From contig CAWFPR010000002.1 of the NCBI GenBank assembly GCA_963817635.1, positions 542,700 to 606,699 of the forward strand: 64,000 nt of DNA, given 5' to 3'. This DNA comes from CAWFPR01 sp963817635 (lineage in GTDB: Bacteria; Acidobacteriota; Vicinamibacteria; Vicinamibacterales; 2-12-FULL-66-21). Shown here piece by piece: positions 57,792 through 64,000 of this stretch. Below the pieces are notes generated by a model. It made no database searches. It had not been told where the DNA came from and worked only from the letters and a program-made list of their open reading frames with translations. Positions within the stretch are counted from its first letter, which is position 1; every line of letters starts with the position of its first letter. Both the position numbers and the translations under genes were made by a program.

Positions 57792-57958
57792 GTGAATTCT
57801 GTCCATTCGTCGTTCCCGCGAACGCGGGAACCCAGCGACTTGGGACGAGCTTTCCATACGACAGTTGAACGCACTGGGTCCCCGCCTCCGCGGGGAGGAC
57901 GGGGGACGCATGTGACCGAGGCATTCCTCGTGGATGCAACGTATTGACCATTGACAGC
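57792..57958 (+). repeat. REP-containing element, copy 2
   Basis: Same start as copy 1 (GTGAATTCTGT), the palindrome GTTCCCGCG-AA-CGCGGGAAC (57812-57831), an inverted second palindrome CCCCGC-CTCC-GCGGGG (57880-57895), and the same end GGATGCAACGTATTGAC...TTGACAGC. It starts two bases after the FAD-oxidoreductase stop. Confidence 0.8.
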
Positions 57959-59714
57959 TAGTGCGCAGGATCCCGAGCCGAAGATCGTTGTCGGCTGACG
58001 TAGTTATCGCGCAGCTCCGAAAGATACCGCCGGAGCATCGCCTTCGCCCTGTAGCGAAGACTCTCACCCCGCAAGTCGTGTTTGGGCAACTCCGTGAAGG
58101 CGATGGTCACGGTCTTGCTTTTGCCCGGGTCGATCTCGATCTCGAAGGTCACCCGGTCGCCGTCTGCGCGCCAATCAATGGGCGCCGCCTCGTCACGGAT
58201 CTCCTTCACGACGGCGGGGTCCGTCTCCCGGCGGCTGATCCGGAATCTCTTGCGTACGGCTGCCGAATTCTCCACGCGCAACTCGCTGCCGTACATTTCA
58301 AGTTCCACCTGCCCAGAAGGACTTTCGCGCTGCCGGTAGCTTCGCCGCACGGTTTCGCCGAGGCTGCACCACGAAAGCCCAGCATTCAAAGAATTCAGCG
58401 CATCGATGAAATGCGCGAGTGGCTTGCCATGCTCATGGCAGTCGTCATGATGAACAACGACGAGACAGGGCTTGCCTAGGAGGATATCGAACGCGAAATT
58501 GGCAACGCTCTGCGCGGGGTACCGCCGGGTGAATATGGGAAAGCTGCAATAGTTCATTACCGCAGTGTCCCAATAGTCGCCAACGGTGATCCCGTGCGGT
58601 TGCGGATCGCTACTGATTACCTCGGTATTTACTGCTCCGATGAATCCGCTGCGCTTGAGTACTTCCATCGCCTTGCGAGAGAAAATGCCCTGCGGGAACA
58701 CCATGACAGGGTCGAAGGGAATTCCGGTCAGGGATTCGTGGCGGCCCATGCGGATGAGCGCCTGCTTTGCGCGCCACGCCAGCCGCTCACCATCCGGGAT
58801 CCCGAACTCTCCGCCCGTGTGGTCGCAGCCGTGAACGGAAGGGACAGGCGCGCGGGATTCGCCTTGAACAGGCGCACGACCTTCGCGACGCTCCGACGCC
58901 AGTTCCACGGGATGAACGCGATGCTCGTCGAGAAATCGTGCGTCTGCATCAGGTCCAGCAAATTAGCGAACTCGAGAGCTCCGTAGCGCGGTTTCAGCAG
59001 CGGATCGTCGATCACCAAACACGCACTGGCTACTGGAGCGTTCCAGCACGCCGCGCCAAAGGCCCACCTGACGTACATCACCAGCGGGACGGCCGAAATA
59101 AATGCGTGGCGGACATCGAACGTAGGCGAGGTCAAGACAGCATCGAGGTCAATGACGCTCCTCGCCATCGAAAGAAACACCGGTGCTCCGCGGTGCTCGA
59201 GCTTCAGCAACGCCGCGCCGGCCTCGCATGACACCACGCGCGCGGCCCCTGCAGGCAAGTGCCCTGATGCGATTACGGGCTCGGGGTCATCAGCACGGGC
59301 TTGTACTTGGAGGCCGCTCATCGACTGGCAGAAATCCCGAAGCTCGTCGGTCACGAGCCAAGTCGTGTCGGGAGGCACTTCAACGATTGCGGTGCGATCG
59401 TCGCCGATCAGGCGGGCCGCAAGTCTCTGAGTCGAACCGGCATCATCCGCCGAACAGACAAGGACGGAATGGACGTTCGTGCGCCAGAAGCGGCCGCCGT
59501 CCGCCGTTCGCTCCAGCGCGTCCATCACCGACAGGAGCGCGCCCGCAGAGCATAGGAGATTGACCGGGGGAGCGTTGCCTTCGGAGGCCGCGGCTAGAAA
59601 ATCGGCGAGCTCCAAACGAGTGCCGGAAAGGCCGAAGAACTTGAGCAGTCTGAGGATCTTTCCGGCGTCCGATTGCTCCGATGGTGCGAACAGTACTGAA
59701 GCCAGTGGAGTCAC
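57958..59714 (-). CDS. Polysaccharide deacetylase-like protein with C-terminal beta domain; one frame break
   Basis: About 585 residues after correction. The N-terminal 240 residues are of unknown fold. A NodB/deacetylase-like region follows: L-V-I-D-D-P-L-L-K-P-R-Y-G, S-V-H-G-C-D-H-T-G-G-E-F and V-V-V-H-H-D-D-C-H-E-H-G, with Asp and His pairs able to bind metal, though spacing is not canonical NodB. The frame changes near 58825 (one base missing). The GTG start at 59714 overlaps the methyltransferase stop (GTGA). Probably modifies or trims a surface glycan. Confidence 0.6.
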
Positions 59715-60585
59715 GCCGACGCAGCCTTCCGCGAGATCTGTCCCGTTGGCCGACGAACGACGACCAGTGACCGCATTGCGCGCGTTGGAGCGATCGCGCT
59801 GAGAATCGGCGACAGGCCCTGCATGAGTGAGCACAGCAGCTTGCCGGCCGAATGCGGGATCCAGCAGAAATGGTCCTTGCGCAATATCTCGAAGCCGGCC
59901 TTTTCGAACGGAGCCGCATACTCGGCCAGCGACGGAGATAGCACTCTTCTTCGTTGACCGTGCGAAAGCGATTCTTCAATGCGCTCCTGAACGCGGGAAA
60001 GCGATCGTTCATGTCGATGACGACACAAATGCTTCCCGGAGTCAGCAATTCCATGATGTCACGAGCGCAGTCCACTTCGCGGCCGCCACGATGACAGTAG
60101 CGGATGGTGTTCACGCCAAGGATGAAGTCGAATGACCCAGACAACCGTGACCGTTCGAGCCCGGCAGCATCTGCGAGGTCTTGTACAAGGGTTTCGTTCT
60201 TGGCCACGTGAAACTCGACCTTGCGCTGATCGTCGCCAGTCAGGTACGCCTGCGCCTCACGCTTCGCAGCATCGATGAGGACCGGTGAGAAATCGGTGCC
60301 CACTGCCCGCTCGAGCGGGATCCCTTTCCCCTTCAAGATCGACGTAAAGTGGACGAGGTTCATGCCGGCGCCACAACCGAATTCGAGCACGCGAATTCCC
60401 CGGCCCTTCGGAAATGCCGGCAAGAGGTCGAGCGCCTGATAGTAGACATCCCTGTAATCGTGATCCAGAAGATGGCTGATGCCGTAGCCGGCGGTGGCGC
60501 GGGTGTACTTGAGAATGGCGTCGTGTGACGTGTATTCGTCAAAGAACGCCGCATCCATTGACTGCATTTTGGTGTCTGTGCTCAT
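59711..60585 (-). CDS. SAM-dependent methyltransferase (class I); one frame break
   Basis: V-L-E-F-G-C-G-A-G-M-N-L-V-H-F is motif I of class I methyltransferases, with G-T-D-F-S-P-V-L-I, F-D-F-I-L-G-V-N-T-I-R-Y and V-V-I-D-M-N-D-R-F after it. The frame changes near 59935 (one base missing); the restored C-terminus is S-L-A-E-Y-A-A-P-F-E-K-A-G-F-E-I and ends at 59711, 291 residues. The start ATG at 60585 is used. Likely substrate: a sugar or lipid-linked intermediate, from context. Confidence 0.75.
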
Positions 60586-60692
60586 GGTTCCGCGAGAAGA
60601 GAAGTTCTTGTTCGTGCTTCGATTGTCGGTGAAGTTCGGCGTGTTTTCCCGCCGGCGCATTCAGGGCATGGTCACCGAGGATGCCAGGTGTT

Positions 60693-61730
60693 TCAGCCGT
60701 GGGCGACGACGGCAGCCTCACGCCGACCCTGACTCCCGGAAGCGCGGCCGACCTGAAAGACCGAAGCATACCGAATTCCTGAATCCGGTCGGTCGTCGCG
60801 ATAGGGCTCGAGGCCCCAGTACTCGAGCGGCCAGCCGCGCCTCAGGGAAGTATCGCCATCGTGGATTTCCCTCACCAACTCCGGGACCGGCCTCCAGCCC
60901 ATCTCCTGCGCAATCCTTGTCCGCACGTCCAGATCGATCCCCGAGACCAACAGATATCCGCCGGGCCTCACCATGCGACCGACGTTGCGCAAGCACCTTT
61001 CCGCGGATTTGGGTTCCATGTGGCATAGAAACCGGTTGGCGACGACGATGTCCTGAGGACCCAGCAAGTCGACCAGGTCCGGATCGCTGGCATCTCCGCG
61101 CAGCCAGCGGATCCCCTCCTTCAGCCACGGTTTGATCCTCGCCTGCTCGCGATCGATATCGCACATGGCCTCGATTTCGTCGCGGGTCATGCGTTCGAAG
61201 ATCGGCGCATTCTGATCTTGGCAAGTATTCCTGGCGACGTCGTCTTCGCTCCGGCCGTGTCGCCCTGGTCGGCCGATTGCGATCCATCCGGGCTCCTCAG
61301 TGAATAGACTCCCCGTTCGGCGAATTCGAGAACGTCTTGGGAAATGTCCACCGCGCTTATGCTGAGCTTCACGTCGGGGTGCGCTGAGCGCAGCGCCCAC
61401 GCGATCGAGTAGACTTCGGCGCCCTTGCTGCACGCCAGCGCGGCGAAATTCAGGCCGGACCCACGCCTATCCTGCGCGGCCAACCTGCGCATCAATTCAA
61501 GTTCTGCGCGATTGCGAAGGAAGAACGTGCCGAACCACTGCTTCCGGTCGGCGTGCAAGCGAACCGCCCAATGCACGTGCGTTCCAAACAATCGGCCCGC
61601 GGGAAGGCGCTGCAGGGGACGCTGGGAGACGGCGCCACATTCTGCTGATAAGCGAGACGTAGGCTCCCAGAACCCAGCGGAGGAGGGACCCCTGACTCGT
61701 CTTGCCCCCCAGGGACTGACTAGCCGTCAA
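60693..61730 (-). CDS. CheR-like methyltransferase of a glycan cluster; two frame breaks
   Basis: N-terminal segment L-L-R-W-V-L-G-A-Y-V-S-L-I-S-R-M-W, then W-F-G-T-F-F-L-R-N-R-A-E-L-E-L-M, A-A-L-A-C-S-K-G-A-E-V-Y-S-I-A-W, A-V-D-I-S-Q-D-V-L and, after the second break, P-I-F-E-R-M-T-R-D-E-I-E-A-M. The pattern is that of a CheR fold without the chemotaxis domain, found in exopolysaccharide clusters. Frame changes near 61616 (insertion) and about 61210 (deletion); net length 345 residues. Start is a TTG overlapping the flippase end, uncertain. Confidence 0.65.
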
Positions 61731-63278
61731 CGATTTGATCCGCCCCCCGCATGCTATGCCCTTCCGCTTCCCGCCTGTCCCGCACTGGCTCGGAAGAGGC
61801 CCATTCGCGAAGCAGCCCCGCGTAGACGGAACCCTGTTTCATGACGAATACTAGAGTGATGAGATAAGCGCCGAACAGCGCGCCGGATTCCAATACGAGC
61901 CGTACGAAGCCTGGATCCACGCGATCTGTCAGCGGTCGAATGGCCAGTGTTGCCACAGTTCCCGTCGCGATCGAGACTAGGGGAGGTCTTGCCGACCGAA
62001 GGATATCCAGCATGGTTATCAACGTGCCGCTCTTTGCCCACAGCAGCACGGGCACGGCGCAGACCGCCAAGCCCGTCGAGAAACCTATCGCGACGCCGAC
62101 GGGCCCGTCACTCAACCCGATGGAGTAGCCAAGAATCAGGATCGGAGTCACCACCAGTGAAATCCTGGCACTTCGGCCTGCCTGGCCGCTGGCGAGCATC
62201 AGCCAGGAAAACGGATTGGTAAAAGCGAAGACGAGTATGGCCGGTGCCAACAGTCGGAAGATGGTTGTCGCCTCATGCCATTTCGACCCGAGGAAGACCA
62301 GGATGATGTCGTCGGCGAAGAGCGCGCAACCCATCGTGATCGGTATGGCGAGCGACAGGACGAGGCCATAGCCTTTCAGAAAATAGGCCTTCAGGCGCGC
62401 CGGATCGCTCTGAACGCGCGCCAGGGCGGGAAAGGCCACCGAACCGATGGTCGAATAGAGAGTCTCGTTGGGCAGGCTCACGAGCTGGTAGGCCCGCCCG
62501 TAGATCCCAGCGACGCCGCGCCCCAGACGCGTCCGATCAGCACCTTGTCGAGGTTGAAGGCGATGTACGCGAGAAGGTTGCTGGCCGTTACGGCTCCACC
62601 GAACGCGAGCATCGAACGTATGCCGGACCGGCGCTGCGGTTTCCCCGGCAACCATCCTGCCGCGAGCCATGCGCCGACGCCACTTACGACGGGCTGGGTA
62701 ATGGTCATGCACACCAGCGACCAATATCCGTATCCTCCCATAGCCATGCCGATGCCTACTGCGACGCTCGACGCGAGACCCGCCATGTCGATGCCCGCGA
62801 GCGCCCCGAAGCGCATGCTGCGCTGAAGCAGGGCCCTGTGCTGTGCTGCCGCGCCGTTGAAGACGAGGGTGGTTCCCAGCAGGACGGTGATCCAAAGGAG
62901 TCGTGGTTCCCCATAGAACGCGACCAATAGCGGAGCCGTGACGCCGGTCGCCAAGGCAAGCGATCCACCTACGGCAAGATTGATCCAGAAGATCGTGGAC
63001 GCCTGCGCTCCCGTGACGGACACTCGTTGAACCGTCGACGCCGACAGGCCATCCCTGAGCAGCGAGAGCACTCCGATGAATGCGGTCACCATGTTCACCA
63101 GCCCGAAGTCCTCCTTGAGCAGGAGGCGCGCCAGCACCATCAGAGATCCCGTCCGGAGGACAAACGTGCCTACTTGCGCCACGATGGAAACCAGTGCCCC
63201 CCGAGCAGTCTTTCGCTTCAGATCGCTCAGCGGGACATCGCCTGTGCTGGTTTTGCCACTCTCAATCACTCGAGCCAT
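61720..63278 (-). CDS. Polysaccharide flippase (Wzx/MVF superfamily); one frame break
   Basis: About 519 residues with 12-14 hydrophobic segments. The N-terminus is hydrophilic with L-S-D-L-K-R-K-T-A-R-G-A-L-V-S, then L-A-R-L-L-L-K-E-D-F-G-L-V-N and Y-I-A-F-N-L-D-K-V-L-I-G-R-V-W-G-A-A-S-L-G, and after the break I-Y-G-R-A-Y-Q-L-V-S-L-P. One G appears missing from a G-run near 62511. Exports lipid-linked glycan repeat units across the inner membrane. Confidence 0.85.
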
Positions 63279-63356
63279 CCTGTTGATGGACGTCGACCGG
63301 CTCGACGCTACCTCTGCTCGGCGTCCGGCGCCGATCCAGCGCGCATCGGGCGTCCG

Positions 63357-64000
63357 CTATCGAGACGAGCCGAGAAGTCTGTCCCAGGTTCGGGTGAGGG
63401 TCCATCTGTAACGTGGCATCAGGATGCGCGCGGTCTTCGCAAGCTCAGTGCCAAAGCCCTTCTCGATCCAGGCGTACTTCCACGGTAGCGGCGGCGGCAC
63501 CTGCAGTTCACCACCGAGATTCTCCGCCAGTTGCGCCGCCTTCTGCACGAGATCCTGCCGTTCCGGATAAAACTCCGGAAGCCAAGTCTGCAGGTAATTG
63601 ACGCATGCCGCCCGAACCCGGTCGCTGTCTTCGAGTGAACGCAGGTAGCCTATGTGCAGTTGCATGGAGATGAACTGGGCCGCCATCTTTCGATCCGACC
63701 GCCCGATGTAGCTCACCCGACTGTAGCCCGACATCCGGTAAAGCACATAGGTCTCGGGCACAAACCTTGTTCCCTCGCTTGCAAGAAGCACCCGGCAAAA
63801 GTATTCACCGTCGTCATCGACAACGAGCCGTGTGTCCCACGGTCCGGCGGCTTCCGTGAGTTCCCGGCTCACGAGCCACGTAGCGGTCTGCATGTGGAGG
63901 TTCTGGCCCATCTTCCGGATCAGCCACTCCACAGGGGAGAGATCGCACCAGAGCGCCGTCGGCGAGAAACGCATCTTGTGAGGGCGATACATGAACGTGC
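63357..64000 (-). CDS. Family 2 glycosyltransferase, C-terminal part (runs off the window)
   Basis: 214 codons are visible; the frame is open at the window edge. W-D-T-R-L-V-V-D-D-D-G-E-Y-F-C-R is the acceptor-side motif (catalytic acid region) of GT2 enzymes, followed by T-Y-V-L-Y-R-M-S-G-Y-S-R-V-S. The N-terminal DXD region lies outside. Donor sugar is not predictable. Confidence 0.82.
   Translation of the reverse strand, partial: TFMYRPHKMRFSPTALWCDLSPVEWLIRKMGQNLHMQTATWLVSRELTEAAGPWDTRLVVDDDGEYFCRVLLASEGTRFVPETYVLYRMSGYSRVSYIGRSDRKMAAQFISMQLHIGYLRSLEDSDRVRAACVNYLQTWLPEFYPERQDLVQKAAQLAENLGGELQVPPPLPWKYAWIEKGFGTELAKTARILMPRYRWTLTRTWDRLLGSSR

Noticed and set aside
56215..57958. Insertion sequence or transposon around the FAD oxidoreductase
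   Set aside because: No transposase and no terminal inverted repeats flanking as a pair; copies are direct REP-type elements.

Overview
The window looks like a chromosomal contig of a high-GC Gram-negative bacterium. Lipid A/LPS functions (Kdo synthesis, LapB, LolA), a type IV pilus operon, 2-oxoglutarate:ferredoxin oxidoreductase in place of the dehydrogenase complex, and many TPR, PKD and PEGA proteins together suggest an Acidobacteriota member, perhaps Vicinamibacteria. That placement is inference from gene content, not from a marker-gene search.

Layout. 1-2.4 kb: tail of a pxpC-like gene, then murB and murA. 2.4-10.1 kb, minus strand: a TPR-secretin lipoprotein coupled to lolA, a PolX/PHP protein coupled to a rhodanese-like protein, a tiny zinc-ribbon protein, and a pseudokinase-PEGA membrane protein. 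10.3-12 kb: a small unknown protein, tRNA-Ala(CGC) and pfkA. 12-17 kb, minus: translation cluster rplM-rpsI-rpsB-tsf-pyrH-frr followed by thrC, with a good promoter before rplM. 17.4-25.1 kb: pilMNOPQ plus two lipoproteins and a TPR protein. 25.1-33.4 kb: pepQ-like, accBC, thiE, an amino-acid permease, a TrkA-type potassium channel, folD and coaE. 33.4-39.5 kb, minus: Kdo operon kdsB-pyrG-kdsA-kdsD-kdsC-lapB. 39.6-53.7 kb: an orphan PilP-like gene, then a TCA block (icd, mdh, sdhCAB, sucCD, korAB) interrupted by a surface-type repeat protein. 53.7-64 kb: a truncated S9 peptidase joined to an rfbC remnant and then a surface-glycan cluster with a homoserine-dehydrogenase-like reductase, an FAD oxidoreductase, a deacetylase-like protein, two methyltransferases, a flippase and a GT2 glycosyltransferase.

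The genes form coherent units. icd, korAB, sucCD, sdhCAB and mdh cover isocitrate to oxaloacetate apart from fumarase. The Kdo operon carries its own CTP synthase, which supplies the co-substrate of KdsB. The pil operon makes the inner-membrane alignment complex and its secretin.

A striking property is that twelve otherwise normal genes, including icd, sdhA, sdhB and pfkA, are each split by one to four single-base frame changes (about 19 in total). In each case correcting one base per site gives a whole number of codons and a full-length protein. I read these as residual sequencing errors rather than real pseudogenes, and I annotate those genes across the breaks. No insertion sequence, prophage or CRISPR array was seen. 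Repeats are limited to two kinds of heptanucleotide arrays, REP-like palindromes in a duplicated element around one glycan gene, and an in-gene 21-bp array.
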